This document shows positions 7,856-16,538 of a stretch of DNA of 64,000 nt, piece by piece. How positions within the stretch are numbered: the stretch's first letter is position 1; each line of letters begins with the position of its first letter. The notes under the pieces were generated by a model. The model searched no databases. It saw only the letters and a list, made by a program, of their open reading frames with translations, and was not told the origin of the DNA. The stretch comes from Anaerolineaceae bacterium (GTDB lineage Bacteria > Chloroflexota > Anaerolineae > Anaerolineales > Anaerolineaceae), in NCBI GenBank assembly GCA_012839565.1, contig DUMZ01000009.1, positions 1 to 64,000 of the forward strand, in the 5' to 3' direction. A program made the position numbers and the translations under genes.

Positions 7856-9340
7856 CTATACCCAGTCGTAACTGCGCGTAATCGCCTTGTGCCAGCCGGC
7901 TAACAGGCCTTGGCGCGTTCGCGCGTCCATCGCTGGCAGCCATTGTTCCCGCGCCTGCCAGGTGCGTTTGAGTTCGTCAAAGCCTGACCAAAAACCGCTT
8001 GCCAGTCCCGCCGCGAAAGCCGCCCCCAAGGCTGTGGTTTCATCAATCATCGGTCGCAGGACGGGAATGTTCAGGATATCCGCCTGGAACTGCATCAAAA
8101 GCCGGTTGCGCACCATGCCGCCATCCACTTTTAGCGAACTGAGCGTCACGCCACTGTCTTTGCGCATCGCTTCGAACACGTCAGCTGTTTGATAGGCGGT
8201 GGCTTCCAGCGCAGCCCGTGCGATGTGTCCGGCATTGCTAAAGCGGGTCATGCCCACAATAACGCCCCGCGCGTCCGACCGCCAGTACGGCGCGAAAAGC
8301 CCCGAAAAAGCCGGCACGAAATATAAGCCCCCGTTGTCATCAACACGCAATGCCAGCTCTTCAATTTCATCCGAAGTGCGAATAAGGCCCAGATTATCCC
8401 GCAACCACTGCACCAAAGCGCCGGCAATCGCCACCGAGCCTTCCAGCGCGTAGACCGCTGCCTGGTTTTTCACCTGATAGGCCAGCGTGGTCAGCAAACC
8501 GTTTTGGCTAAAAATGGCTTCGTTGCCGGTGTTCATCAACATAAAACAGCCCGTACCATAGGTGTTTTTGGCTTCGCCAGGGGAAAAACAGCACTGCCCA
8601 AAAAGTGCGGCGTGTTGGTCGCCCAAATTGCCCGCGATGGGCACGCCTTTGAGAACCGGATGGCTGATTTCACCGTAAACTTCACTTGAAGGGCGAATCT
8701 CGGGCAGGACCTGACAGGGGATATCAAAGGCTTTCAGCATGTCGTCGTCCCAGCTCAAAGTCTTGATGTTCATCAAAAAGGTTCTTGACGCGTTGGTGAC
8801 GTCGGTGATATGCAAGCCTTCGGTCAGCTTCCAGATGAGCCAGGTGTCGATGGTGCCAAAGAGCAAGGTGCCGGCTTCGGCTTTCTGGCGCGCGCCAGGC
8901 ACGTTTTCCAAAATCCAGCGCAATTTGGAGGCGGAGAAGTATGGATTTGCCGGCAAACCCAAGCTTTTTTGAAGATTTTCAGCGCCATGGGTCGCTTCAA
9001 AAGCGGTCATGAAATCGGCGGTGCGGGTATCTTGCCAAACAATCGCGTTATAGACAGGCAATCCGGTTGTTCTATCCCAAACGACAGTTGTTTCGCGCTG
9101 ATTTGTGATGCCCACCGCGATAATATCTTTGATACTCGCTGAAGCTTTTTGTAAACATTCGGGGATTAGGTCAAGCACATTGTTCCAGATTTCCAGGGCA
9201 TCATGTTCCACCCAACCCGCATGGGGCATAATTTGGCGATGTTCCTTGTGCTTGATTGCCTGCAAACGGGCTTGTTTATCGAAAACCGCGCAGCGTGTGC
9301 TGGTTGTTCCCTGGTCAATGGCGATAATATACTTTTTCAT
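7856..9340 (-). CDS. glpK: Glycerol kinase
   Basis: 494 residues, normal length for the FGGY kinase family. It phosphorylates glycerol to sn-glycerol-3-phosphate with ATP in the cytoplasm. The N-terminal phosphate-binding [11 protein letters not shown], the conserved [11 protein letters not shown], the mid-protein [12 protein letters not shown] and the C-terminal KVDGGMVRN are all present. The start at 9340 gives [13 protein letters not shown] with GGAGG six bases upstream; an in-frame ATG 18 bp earlier would place that site inside the gene. It is divergent from the glycerol-3-phosphate oxidation operon at 9590-12720, which uses its product. Confidence 0.96.
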   Translation of the reverse strand: MKKYIIAIDQGTTSTRCAVFDKQARLQAIKHKEHRQIMPHAGWVEHDALEIWNNVLDLIPECLQKASASIKDIIAVGITNQRETTVVWDRTTGLPVYNAIVWQDTRTADFMTAFEATHGAENLQKSLGLPANPYFSASKLRWILENVPGARQKAEAGTLLFGTIDTWLIWKLTEGLHITDVTNASRTFLMNIKTLSWDDDMLKAFDIPCQVLPEIRPSSEVYGEISHPVLKGVPIAGNLGDQHAALFGQCCFSPGEAKNTYGTGCFMLMNTGNEAIFSQNGLLTTLAYQVKNQAAVYALEGSVAIAGALVQWLRDNLGLIRTSDEIEELALRVDDNGGLYFVPAFSGLFAPYWRSDARGVIVGMTRFSNAGHIARAALEATAYQTADVFEAMRKDSGVTLSSLKVDGGMVRNRLLMQFQADILNIPVLRPMIDETTALGAAFAAGLASGFWSGFDELKRTWQAREQWLPAMDARTRQGLLAGWHKAITRSYDWV

Positions 9341-9389
9341 GATGCCTCCATAGTACACATCGATTCTAATGATGAAAGAATGTCTTAGT

Positions 9390-9460
9390 CGTGGTCAGGA
9401 GACCACGAAAGAACTATTAATATTTTTCCGGTTTGGACATGGTCTCCCGCCATATCCATG
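9390..9460. repeat. REPIN-like inverted pair of hairpins (copy 2)
   Basis: CGTGGTCAGGAGACCACG (9390-9407) and the degenerate opposite-orientation copy beginning CATGGTCTCCCGCCAT (9438-9453) lie in the glpK-glpA intergenic region. The first is base-for-base the core seen at 1795-1812. Confidence 0.7.
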
Positions 9461-9520
9461 GCAAAAATATTCGCGCTAATATGACACAATCATACCAAGT
9501 TGTCATAGAATTAGGGATGA

Positions 9521-9579
9521 GTCCGTGCCAGGATTTTTGTTGTCCTGACAGATTTATCGTATCATTGTTGGACACGGAC
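9521..9579 (+). promoter_or_regulatory. Inverted repeat in the glpA upstream region
   Basis: GTCCGTG (9521-9527) and CACGGAC (9573-9579) are exact inverted repeats 45 bp apart, ending just ahead of the ribosome site GGAG and the glpA ATG. They could be operator half-sites for looping or a leader-RNA stem that occludes translation. No clear -35/-10 pair was found. Confidence 0.3.
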
Positions 9580-9589
9580 AGGAGATTTT

Positions 9590-11092
9590 ATGCAAAACAA
9601 CGCGTATGACATCATCATTATCGGCGGTGGCGTGGTGGGGAGCATGATCGCGCGCTTTCTATCGCGCTATGAGCTTAAACTCTTGCTTATCGAGAAAGAA
9701 ACCGACCTGTGCATGGGCGCATCATCCGCCAACACCGCCATCATTCACGCCGGTTACGACCCTTTACCCGGCTCGCTCAAAGCCAAACTGAACGTGCGCG
9801 GTAATGCTATGTTTGAGCAACTCTCTCAGGAGCTCGGTTTCGCCTTTGAACGTTCCGGCGATATGGTTGTTGCCATCGGCGAAGAAGAATGGCCAAACCT
9901 TTTGGCACTTTATGAAATGGGAAAACAAAACGGCGTACCCGACATGCGCCTGTTTGACGCTGATGAAGTCAAACGACGCGAGCCTAAAATCAACCCATCA
10001 GCGATAGGCGCGCTGTGGGCGGGCACGACGGGAATCGTTGACCCCTTTCAAGCTACCATCGCTACGGCTGAAAACGCGGTAATGAACGGTGCCACGGTTT
10101 TATTTAATACCAGTTTCGAAGATTTTATTATTGAAGATGGACAAATCAAGGGCATCAAAACCAATCGTGGCTATTTCCGTGCACGTTGGATTATCAACGT
10201 CGCTGGTATCTACGCCGACGCGGTCATGCACCTAGCCAACAGCAATCCGGACTTCAAAATCACACCCCGCCGCGGGGAATATTACGTTTTCGACCCGGCA
10301 GATGTGCAAATCAACAACGTGCTTTTCCCGGTGCCATCTGCCAAAGGCAAAGGCATTTTGGTGACTACCACCGTACATGGCAACACCATCGCCGGCCCCA
10401 ACGCGCAAATCATCGCTGACAAAGAAGATACCGCCACCACAGCCGAAGGTATGCAAGAAGTGCTTGAAGGCGCGCAAAAACTTGTCCCGGGCATCAACCC
10501 GCGCTTTACCATCGCTACCTTTGCCGGTCTGCGCGCGATGGGCAACGCGCCTTGTAAAACGCCTGGCGTCGATTATCATGCCGACTTTTTGATTGAAATT
10601 GCCCCCGAGATTCATGGACTTATCAACGTTGCCGGCATCGAATCACCTGGTTTGAGCGCCTCACCCGCCATTGCCGAATACGTGGTAGAACTGCTCAAGG
10701 ACGCTGGTGAAAACCTAAAAGAAAAGAGCGACTTCAATCCCATCCGACCCGCCCGACCCCGCTTTCGCACAATGAGTCACGCAGAACGTCAGGCTTTGGT
10801 CCAAACCGACCCAGCCTACGCGCGGGTCATCTGTCGCTGCGAAAACATCACCGAAGCAGAAATCGTGCGCGAAATCCACGCGCCCATCCCCGCCACGACC
10901 TACGACGCCATCAAGCGCCGCACCTGGCTGGGCACCGGACGTTGCCAGGGTGGGTTCGATATGCCCCTGGTCACCCAGATTTTGGCACGCGAACTGGGCA
11001 TATCGGAACTGGAAGTCAGCAAACGTGGCGATGGCTCGCGCTTTCTCTTCCGGCGTAGCAAAGACATCCAGGAGGGCGACCATGAAGCATAA
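9590..11092 (+). CDS. glpA: FAD-dependent glycerol-3-phosphate dehydrogenase, GlpA-like
   Basis: 500 residues. An N-terminal dinucleotide fold (IIIIGGGVVGSMIARFLSRYE, about 8-30) introduces a DAO-type FAD domain with the GASSANTAIIHAGYD segment typical of GlpA/LhgO proteins. A C-terminal BFD-like [2Fe-2S] region follows, with CRC near residue 414 and GTGRCQGGF near 447. The fourth expected cysteine, five residues after GRC in E. coli GlpA, is Asp here, so the cluster may be altered or absent. It oxidises glycerol-3-phosphate to dihydroxyacetone phosphate at the membrane with the two following gene products. The ATG follows CAGGAG. First gene of a tightly coupled three-gene operon. Confidence 0.88.
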   Translation: MQNNAYDIIIIGGGVVGSMIARFLSRYELKLLLIEKETDLCMGASSANTAIIHAGYDPLPGSLKAKLNVRGNAMFEQLSQELGFAFERSGDMVVAIGEEEWPNLLALYEMGKQNGVPDMRLFDADEVKRREPKINPSAIGALWAGTTGIVDPFQATIATAENAVMNGATVLFNTSFEDFIIEDGQIKGIKTNRGYFRARWIINVAGIYADAVMHLANSNPDFKITPRRGEYYVFDPADVQINNVLFPVPSAKGKGILVTTTVHGNTIAGPNAQIIADKEDTATTAEGMQEVLEGAQKLVPGINPRFTIATFAGLRAMGNAPCKTPGVDYHADFLIEIAPEIHGLINVAGIESPGLSASPAIAEYVVELLKDAGENLKEKSDFNPIRPARPRFRTMSHAERQALVQTDPAYARVICRCENITEAEIVREIHAPIPATTYDAIKRRTWLGTGRCQGGFDMPLVTQILARELGISELEVSKRGDGSRFLFRRSKDIQEGDHEA

Positions 11093-12362
11093 TTATGACG
11101 TCGTCGTCATCGGAGCCGGCCCCGCGGGGCTGGCAAGCGCCATCGAAGCCAAAAAAGCCGGCGCGGAGAAGGTTTTGGTCATCGAACGCGACCGCGAACC
11201 AGGTGGTATTTTGCTACAGTGTATTCATAATGGCTTTGGCTTACATACCTTTAAGGAAGACCTGCCCGGTCCCGCCTACGCGCAACGCTTTATCGACGAA
11301 GCCCGCGCGCTTGGAATCGACTTTATGCTGGATACCATGGTGATGGAAATCACCCCCGAACGCCTGTTATGGCTTTCCAGCGCGCGCAAGGGCTACTTTA
11401 GTATCGACGCCAAAGCGATTGTTCTGGCGATGGGCTGCCGCGAACGAACCCGCCCGCAAATTCGCATTCCTGGCATGCGACCTGCCGGTGTTTTTACCGC
11501 TGGCACTGCCCAACGCTGGGTGAACGTGCAGGGCTTTATGCCCGGAAAACGCTTTGTCATCCTGGGTTCTGGCGATATCGGTATGATTATGGCGCGTCGC
11601 CTGACGCTTGAAGGCGCCAGGGTTGAAAGCGTTTTGGAAGTGCAAAGTTATCTATCCGGTCTCATGCGCAACTATGTGCAATGTCTGGAAGACTGGAACG
11701 TGCCCCTGCACCTGCGCCATACCGTCAAGCGCGTCATCGGCAAAAACCGTGTTGAAGCGGTGGAAGCGGTTGCTGTGGACGAAAAGTGGCAATTTGTTCC
11801 TGGTACGGAACGAATCATCCCCTGCGACACGCTTTTGCTCTCGGTTGGTCTCATCCCTGAGAATGAACTAAGTAAAAAAGCTGGTATCTTATTAAGCGCG
11901 GTCACTGGCGGGCCAGTCGTTGACCAAAATTTTCAGACTAACTTCCCCGGCATCTTCGCGGCCGGCAATGTGGTACACGTTTATGATTTGGTTGATTATG
12001 TTTCCGAAGCTGGCAATCAAGCCGGTCACGGCGCGGCACTGTTCGCAAATGGCACGCTGGCAAAACCACAAAAAAGCATCAAAGTCAACGCGGGAAAGAA
12101 TGTGCGTTATGTCGTGCCCCAGTTTTTAGACCCACAGGCCTTAAAGGACGAGGCTATCGTTTTGCAGTGCCGCGTGACGCAACCTATTGAAGAAGACGTT
12201 TGGTTTGAAGTGCGCAGCGAGAGCCAGTCCATCGTGCGCCGCTCAGACCGTTACGCCCGGCCTGGCGAGATGGTGAGCGTCAAGCTGACCCCGTCGATGT
12301 TTGATGACGTCCTGAAAGCGGGCGAACTTTTCCTGGATATTTACGCGAAATCGGAGGCCTAG
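11082..12362 (+). CDS. FAD/NAD(P)-dependent oxidoreductase, GlpB-like partner of GlpA
   Basis: 426 residues. The N-terminal FAD fold VVVIGAGPAGLASAIEAKKAG, an internal NAD-binding fold FVILGSGDIGMIMARRL (about residues 160-178) and the C-terminal FAAGNVVHVYDLVDYVSEAG mark a pyridine nucleotide-disulfide-type flavoprotein. In Firmicutes, Thermotogae and Chloroflexota this protein takes the place of GlpB in anaerobic glycerol-3-phosphate dehydrogenase operons. It probably passes electrons from GlpA to NAD(P) or another carrier. The start at 11082 overlaps the end of glpA by 11 bp and has GGAGG six bases upstream. Confidence 0.9.
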   Translation: MKHNYDVVVIGAGPAGLASAIEAKKAGAEKVLVIERDREPGGILLQCIHNGFGLHTFKEDLPGPAYAQRFIDEARALGIDFMLDTMVMEITPERLLWLSSARKGYFSIDAKAIVLAMGCRERTRPQIRIPGMRPAGVFTAGTAQRWVNVQGFMPGKRFVILGSGDIGMIMARRLTLEGARVESVLEVQSYLSGLMRNYVQCLEDWNVPLHLRHTVKRVIGKNRVEAVEAVAVDEKWQFVPGTERIIPCDTLLLSVGLIPENELSKKAGILLSAVTGGPVVDQNFQTNFPGIFAAGNVVHVYDLVDYVSEAGNQAGHGAALFANGTLAKPQKSIKVNAGKNVRYVVPQFLDPQALKDEAIVLQCRVTQPIEEDVWFEVRSESQSIVRRSDRYARPGEMVSVKLTPSMFDDVLKAGELFLDIYAKSEA

Positions 12363-12363
12363 C

Positions 12364-12720
12364 ATGGAAGAGAAAAACTTTATCTGCACCGCATGCCCGA
12401 TGGGTTGCAAACTCATCGTCCGTCTTGATGGCAATGAAGTCGTTCAGGTTTTGGGCCACCGTTGCCGGCGGGGTGAAAACTATGGCGCCCAGGAAGCCAC
12501 CACGCCCAAACGCATGCTCGCCACGACCGTCCGCGCGCGTGGAGGATTGCACCCGCTTTTGCCGGTTTACACTTCGGCTGAAGTGCCCAAAGCCAAAATG
12601 CAGGAAATTCTGGCGATTTTACGCGACGTGGATATCACCTGCCCGGTAAAAATGGGCGATGTGATATTGAAGGATATTGCTGACACAGGAGTTGATATCC
12701 TCGCCAGCCGCGATTTGTAA
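12364..12720 (+). CDS. DUF1667 iron-sulfur-type small protein of the glp operon
   Basis: 118 residues. The N-terminus carries four cysteines, FICTACPMGCKL and, about 25 residues on, GHRCRRG, suggesting a bound iron-sulfur cluster or zinc. The rest matches DUF1667, with YTSAEVPKAKMQEIL and the closing VKMGDVILKDIADTGVDILASRD. It begins one base after the previous stop codon and has GGAGG upstream. DUF1667 genes are habitually third in glpA-like/FAD oxidoreductase operons, so it is probably the small electron-transfer subunit of a GlpABC-like complex. Confidence 0.9.
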   Translation: MEEKNFICTACPMGCKLIVRLDGNEVVQVLGHRCRRGENYGAQEATTPKRMLATTVRARGGLHPLLPVYTSAEVPKAKMQEILAILRDVDITCPVKMGDVILKDIADTGVDILASRDL

Positions 12721-12732
12721 GCGCGGGCAGGC

Positions 12733-14445
12733 TCATTCGCGGTGAATGCAATCGTAAACACTCCCCACGATGCCATCATATTGACGGGCAAGCATGATGA
12801 GCTGATTCAGATTCGTGTTAAGCCACTCAACATCAAAAGCCGTTGAATGCAAAAGAACAATCGGGCTAATACCTTCCTGTAACCTTAGTTCGGCCCTTTC
12901 AGGCTGATGTTCGGTGAGCACGTTCCAGTCCACACTCATCAGCCCGTTATTCGCGGACCAGAGATACCAGTTTTCATACCACACGCCATAAGGCGCGCGC
13001 ACCAAATTTATTTCAAAACTATCATCTTCCAACAGCGCGCGCATATGTTGGGTAAAAGCCCAAAAATCCTCCTCAAGTTCCGCATAGGAGAGATGTGTGG
13101 CATGGTTCGTTGTGTGATAGCCGATTTCGAAACCAGCCTGATAGATTTCTTTCCATAGGCTTATGGTTTCTTCATCGAATAACAAATAGTTGGTGTTTGG
13201 AAAGAATGTCGCTCTCATGCCGTTATTTTTCAAGAGCTCAAATATCGCCCTGACATGCTGATTATTGTAGCAATCATCAATGGTGATAACGATATTGTTG
13301 TCAAACAGGCCCCTGTCACTCATCGTATCAAAAGGCAGCTGGATATTCTCATAACGATTCGCATTGACTGTTGTCGTCACCCCTGGCTTAAAAATGTCCA
13401 TTGAGCCCGCCACAACGGAGCCAGCGGAGTGGTCCTTTTTCCCGGGAAAGACATATTTCATCTCGCCAAAAATGGCATCGATGCTACGTTCGTCAACCAG
13501 AATGGTTTGAATTTGCCCGTCCGCTAATAAATCGGGCACGACTAACAGTAATTGCTCACCTGACTTGCCCACTACCAGCCCCATGCCGCAGTTTTCGCCT
13601 GGCAGGATTGCCATATCCCCCACCTGATAATCCCCAGTCTTAAAGAACCAGCTAAACTGGACTTTGTTTTCATGCAGCAGATCGGCTTTATTCTCAAGTG
13701 TCGGGTCAGCGATAATCTCACAAACGCGTTGCGCCTGTTGGCTGCCGATGTCTTCAAAATCCATGGTCGCGTACAAAGCGCTCAAACCCACTGCGTCATT
13801 GATGACTTGCGTTACGTTGTTTTCTGCGTTCGCTATTCTAAAAGTGTCTATAGTTTGAGCGAAATCTGTGCTGGAATGATCAGTCAATTTTTGATATTCA
13901 AGATGCCAGTCTGTGTTTTTTAGTTCGTCCAGCCAGGTATCGCTGTTTGTTTGCCTGATCTGATTCAGAATTTGGACGAAATCAAGAAAATTTTTGAGCA
14001 GTGCATTTTGTTTATAATCGTCAGGCAATGGAATGAGAGTCTTGGGTATTTCCCGCAAACTGAGTAAGCTGGCATTTTCATCTTCTTGATTAACTTGCCA
14101 GACTGAGTAATTCTCAATATCTGCCGTGGAAAAAACAGGGTTCGGCGTTGGCGGTGGGGTAATGCTTGGCTCTGGCGTGAGCGACGCAAGCTGGCTGGCG
14201 TTTAGCGTTGGCGATAATGTTGGCGTTTCTGTATCGGCAGGTGTCGTTTGCCCTGACACACTTTCAATGTCTAAGGTATTTAAAACCTGCATAGACGGCA
14301 ACTGCGAAGGCAAAGTCCCTTTTTTGTAATCTGGTTCCAACGCTAACCCACAAGCATTTAAACCAAACAACATTAAAACAACACTCAGTGCTACAAAAAC
14401 AGCATATTTTCCAACATCAGTCTTTCGTTTCAAATTCATCCGCAT
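12733..14445 (-). CDS. Secreted lipoprotein with C-terminal polysaccharide deacetylase-like (CE4) domain
   Basis: 570 residues. The N-terminus is a lipoprotein signal (hydrophobic stretch about 13-30 ending LFGLNAC). A Pro/Thr/Ser-rich linker (about 60-105) and an unassigned middle domain (about 110-330) follow. The CE4 NodB-type domain occupies about 380-570: ITIDDCY is motif 1 (TFDDG in classical members, so the last position is Cys), GYHTTNHATH gives the metal histidines, RAPYG is motif 3, and IVLLHS is the last motif. The second Asp of motif 1 and both histidines are kept, so activity on cell-wall or other N-acetylated polysaccharide is possible. It converges on the glp operon with only 12 bp between stop codons. 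Confidence 0.85.
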   Translation of the reverse strand: MRMNLKRKTDVGKYAVFVALSVVLMLFGLNACGLALEPDYKKGTLPSQLPSMQVLNTLDIESVSGQTTPADTETPTLSPTLNASQLASLTPEPSITPPPTPNPVFSTADIENYSVWQVNQEDENASLLSLREIPKTLIPLPDDYKQNALLKNFLDFVQILNQIRQTNSDTWLDELKNTDWHLEYQKLTDHSSTDFAQTIDTFRIANAENNVTQVINDAVGLSALYATMDFEDIGSQQAQRVCEIIADPTLENKADLLHENKVQFSWFFKTGDYQVGDMAILPGENCGMGLVVGKSGEQLLLVVPDLLADGQIQTILVDERSIDAIFGEMKYVFPGKKDHSAGSVVAGSMDIFKPGVTTTVNANRYENIQLPFDTMSDRGLFDNNIVITIDDCYNNQHVRAIFELLKNNGMRATFFPNTNYLLFDEETISLWKEIYQAGFEIGYHTTNHATHLSYAELEEDFWAFTQHMRALLEDDSFEINLVRAPYGVWYENWYLWSANNGLMSVDWNVLTEHQPERAELRLQEGISPIVLLHSTAFDVEWLNTNLNQLIMLARQYDGIVGSVYDCIHRE

Positions 14446-14574
14446 ATCTGTGGATAATTATATACACATCACAGTTTTCTTGCTAAACCAGCATTCCAAA
14501 CACTTTATTCCTATTACCGTCGTGAATATCAAGGATTTATTTTTTATGCGTTAAAATTATCGTGGAGGTGTGCC

Positions 14575-15105
14575 ATGAAAAAGGTTTTGGTGTTTTACAA
14601 GAGCAAAACGGGGTTTACGGAACGTTACGCGCGGTGGATCGCTGAAGAAATAGGCGCGGATATTTTGCCCATCGAAAAAGTTAATCTCGAAACGATAGAT
14701 TCCTATGACATTCTCGTGTTTGGTGGGCCGTTGTTTGCCAGTCGGATTTCGGCTTTGGACAAAGTGCAAAAATGGATGGAAAAGCGCCCCAAAAAGACCT
14801 GGGTCATCTTTGCAACCGGCGCGACACCCAGTGACGATGGCTTTGTAAAAAGCATCGAAAGGATTAATTTTCCACCTGACACGCAAAAGCCTGCCCGGTT
14901 TTATTATTTCCTGAGTGGTATTAATTTTGAAAAGATGGGTTGGTTTAATCGAACGCTGATTAAGCTTTTTGCCCGGATGAGTCAAAAGAATATAAAAACT
15001 GATTCCGGCACAGCGCCAGTCCCACCCCGCGACTTGCGCTCAGTTGATTTGTGCGACCCCATATATATTGAACCACTGCTGAAGTATCTGCGCATAAAAC
15101 GCTAA
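14575..15105 (+). CDS. Flavodoxin-domain protein
   Basis: 176 residues. The FMN phosphate loop is at the extreme N-terminus, VFYKSKTGFTERYARWIAEE (SxTGxT pattern), followed by DILVFGGPLFASRIS, matching the second flavodoxin loop. The C-terminal 60 residues are longer and more basic than in simple flavodoxins. Similar proteins (HemG-like or menaquinone-dependent protoporphyrinogen oxidase-like flavodoxins) reduce partners in the cytoplasm; here the partner is unknown. The ATG follows GGAGGTG. It stands alone between a leftward lipoprotein gene and two small membrane-protein genes. Confidence 0.85.
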   Translation: MKKVLVFYKSKTGFTERYARWIAEEIGADILPIEKVNLETIDSYDILVFGGPLFASRISALDKVQKWMEKRPKKTWVIFATGATPSDDGFVKSIERINFPPDTQKPARFYYFLSGINFEKMGWFNRTLIKLFARMSQKNIKTDSGTAPVPPRDLRSVDLCDPIYIEPLLKYLRIKR

Positions 15106-15164
15106 GAACTTTGCCTTGCATCTACCCGTTTTTGCCTTCCTGGCACTAAAATTGCATTCTTAGA

Positions 15165-15548
15165 ATGCAGATGAAAAGAAACAGATCACGTAATTTCATT
15201 ATCACCATCATCGTCGGGATTCTGCTGGGCCTGGCATTGGGTTGGTTGGTCATAAAACCAAAAGCGCCCCAAAATGTTAACATCACGCGCTTGCGTCCAG
15301 ATTTTCAAGCTGATGCCGTGTTGATGGTCGCGGAAAGTTTTGCGGTTGACGGTGACCAAATGCTGGCGCTGGACCGCCTGGCACGCTTGGACCATGGGGA
15401 TTTGTTGACCTTTGTGGGAAAGGCCCTGCAAAACGCGCAAGCTTATGGTTACGCGGGCGAAGACCTGGCCCAAATGCAAAAGCTCCTAGAAAGTCTTGAT
15501 TTAGTGGTCTATGAGAACTGGAAGATATTGCGAGGCCGGAATGACTGA
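15165..15548 (+). CDS. Small single-pass membrane protein of unknown family
   Basis: 127 residues: a basic N-terminus, one hydrophobic helix (about 11-31) and a soluble helical tail of about 95 residues. A second ATG two codons in is an equally possible start. The gene overlaps the next by 8 bp, and the two products share a layout of helix, a Pro-containing stretch and an Ala/Leu/Gln-rich region with RLxRL-like motifs (DRLARLDHGD here, DRLMRLEQAQ in the next). They are probably distant paralogues that act together. No function can be assigned. Confidence 0.75.
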   Translation: MQMKRNRSRNFIITIIVGILLGLALGWLVIKPKAPQNVNITRLRPDFQADAVLMVAESFAVDGDQMLALDRLARLDHGDLLTFVGKALQNAQAYGYAGEDLAQMQKLLESLDLVVYENWKILRGRND

Positions 15549-15885
15549 GCAACCCAAACAAACGAATTGGTATTTACTGACCGGTATCATCCTTGGTTTA
15601 TTAATTGGTTTAATCCTGTCAACGATGATTTTCCCCGCCGTGAATCGCTATGCCACACCGGCTCAGTTAGACGCGATTGGCAAAGATATCTACCGCGAAG
15701 AAATTGCTTTGGCGTATGCAGCGACGGGCTCACTAAACCGGGCGATTGACCGCCTGATGCGTTTGGAACAAGCTCAGCCGGCGTCTATACTGATTGAACA
15801 AGCGCAACGGCTTCAGGCGGCTGGGGGGTCTCAGCAGGTTATTGACGCGCTGGTGCTTTTAGCTGAACGATTATCAGGTGAATAG
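15541..15885 (+). CDS. Small single-pass membrane protein, likely paralogue of its neighbour
   Basis: 114 residues. One N-terminal hydrophobic helix (about 10-30, with GIILGLLIGLILS) is followed by a helical soluble domain with IYREEIALAYAATGSLNRAIDRLMRLEQ, a pattern reminiscent of TPR-like helical hairpins. The start at 15541 overlaps the end of the preceding gene by 8 bp; a frame from 15511 would overlap more and lacks a ribosome site. Translational coupling suggests a hetero-oligomeric membrane pair. Family unknown. Confidence 0.75.
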   Translation: MTEQPKQTNWYLLTGIILGLLIGLILSTMIFPAVNRYATPAQLDAIGKDIYREEIALAYAATGSLNRAIDRLMRLEQAQPASILIEQAQRLQAAGGSQQVIDALVLLAERLSGE

Positions 15886-15912
15886 ATTTTTCGTTTTATT
15901 ACAATAATTGAA

Positions 15913-15994
15913 AACGTGGTCAGGAGACCACGTTTGAACTTAGGGTGTTTGAACTTAGAGTGTGTGAACTTAGGGTGTGACCTTCTGATCACAC
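15913..15994. repeat. Hairpin repeat copy 3 plus three 15-bp tandem repeats and a second hairpin
   Basis: AACGTGGTCAGGAGACCACGTT (15913-15934) carries the same hairpin core as the REPIN-like elements. It is followed by three tandem copies of TGAACTTAGGGTGT with a period of 15 bp (15935, 15950, 15965; the middle copy has AGAG) and then a second hairpin, GTGTGACCTTCTGATCACAC (15975-15994). The cluster fills much of the gap between the small membrane-protein genes and the zinc locus. Confidence 0.8.
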
Positions 15995-16049
15995 TTGAAT
16001 TTTTGCTCACACCCAAGGTCAGCCCTGTCTTTTGTACACGCTTCCTTTC

Positions 16050-16102
16050 TTGACATCCATTTCCGAAGGACTATAATGCTTATTGAAAAATATTATCAAT
16101 AA
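16050..16102 (+). promoter_or_regulatory. Consensus promoter with Fur/Zur-type operator for the zinc locus
   Basis: TTGACA (16050-16055), a 16-bp spacer and a perfect TATAAT (16072-16077) are followed at once by a 23-bp palindromic region (16080-16102) with arms TTATTGA and TCAATAA around an AT-rich centre. This has the size and shape of a Fur-family box and covers the expected transcription start and the ribosome site AAGGAAA. The regulator encoded directly downstream probably binds here and shuts off itself and the znu genes when zinc is sufficient. Confidence 0.85.
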
Positions 16103-16109
16103 GGAAATC

Positions 16110-16538
16110 ATGGACTGGAAAAACAAGTTACGCAATGCCGGATATCGCATCACGGATGCCAGAGAGCAAATGATGGATTTGCTTATCAATACCCAAACAG
16201 CGCTTAGCCCCATGCAGATCCATAAGGCTCTGGCTGAACAAGGCAGTCAGATGGGTTTGGTAAGCGTCTATCGCAACCTGGCGGTCTTGCAGGAAAACGA
16301 CTTGGTGTGTATGGTGTTCGCGCCTGATGGCAGCGCCGCTTATACGGCGGGCGGGATAGGACACCATCACCATGTATTGTGCCAGCGATGCCTTAACTCC
16401 GCGAGCTTTGAAGGCTGCGAGGGTTTTGCTGATTTAATTCAGGAAATTGAAGCCCAGACGCAATTCAAGGTTCAGGGTCATTTGCTACAATTTTACGGTC
16501 TGTGTTCGGAGTGTCAAAAAAATGAAATTCACGTTTAG
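16110..16538 (+). CDS. zur: Fur-family regulator, probably Zur
   Basis: 142 residues. An N-terminal winged helix (RNAGYRITDAREQMMDLL, then QIHKALAEQGSQMGLVSVYRNLAVL) is followed by a metal-binding dimerisation domain with HHHHVLCQRC (about 87-96) and the closing CSECQKN, giving the two CxxC-type pairs of the structural zinc site. It heads an operon with znuA, znuC and znuB, which points to Zur rather than Fur or PerR. The ATG at 16110 follows AAGGAA; an upstream TTG at 16083 would lie inside the operator palindrome and is rejected. The stop lies 17 bp inside znuA. Confidence 0.88.
   Translation: MDWKNKLRNAGYRITDAREQMMDLLINTQTALSPMQIHKALAEQGSQMGLVSVYRNLAVLQENDLVCMVFAPDGSAAYTAGGIGHHHHVLCQRCLNSASFEGCEGFADLIQEIEAQTQFKVQGHLLQFYGLCSECQKNEIHV

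Noticed and set aside
10950..11081. Longer start for the GlpB-like protein
   Set aside because: The extra 44 codons lie inside the glpA coding sequence; the ATG at 11082 has GGAGG and begins the FAD fold.
16083..16109. TTG start nine codons upstream for the Zur gene
   Set aside because: It would put the start inside the operator palindrome and before the ribosome site AAGGAAA.
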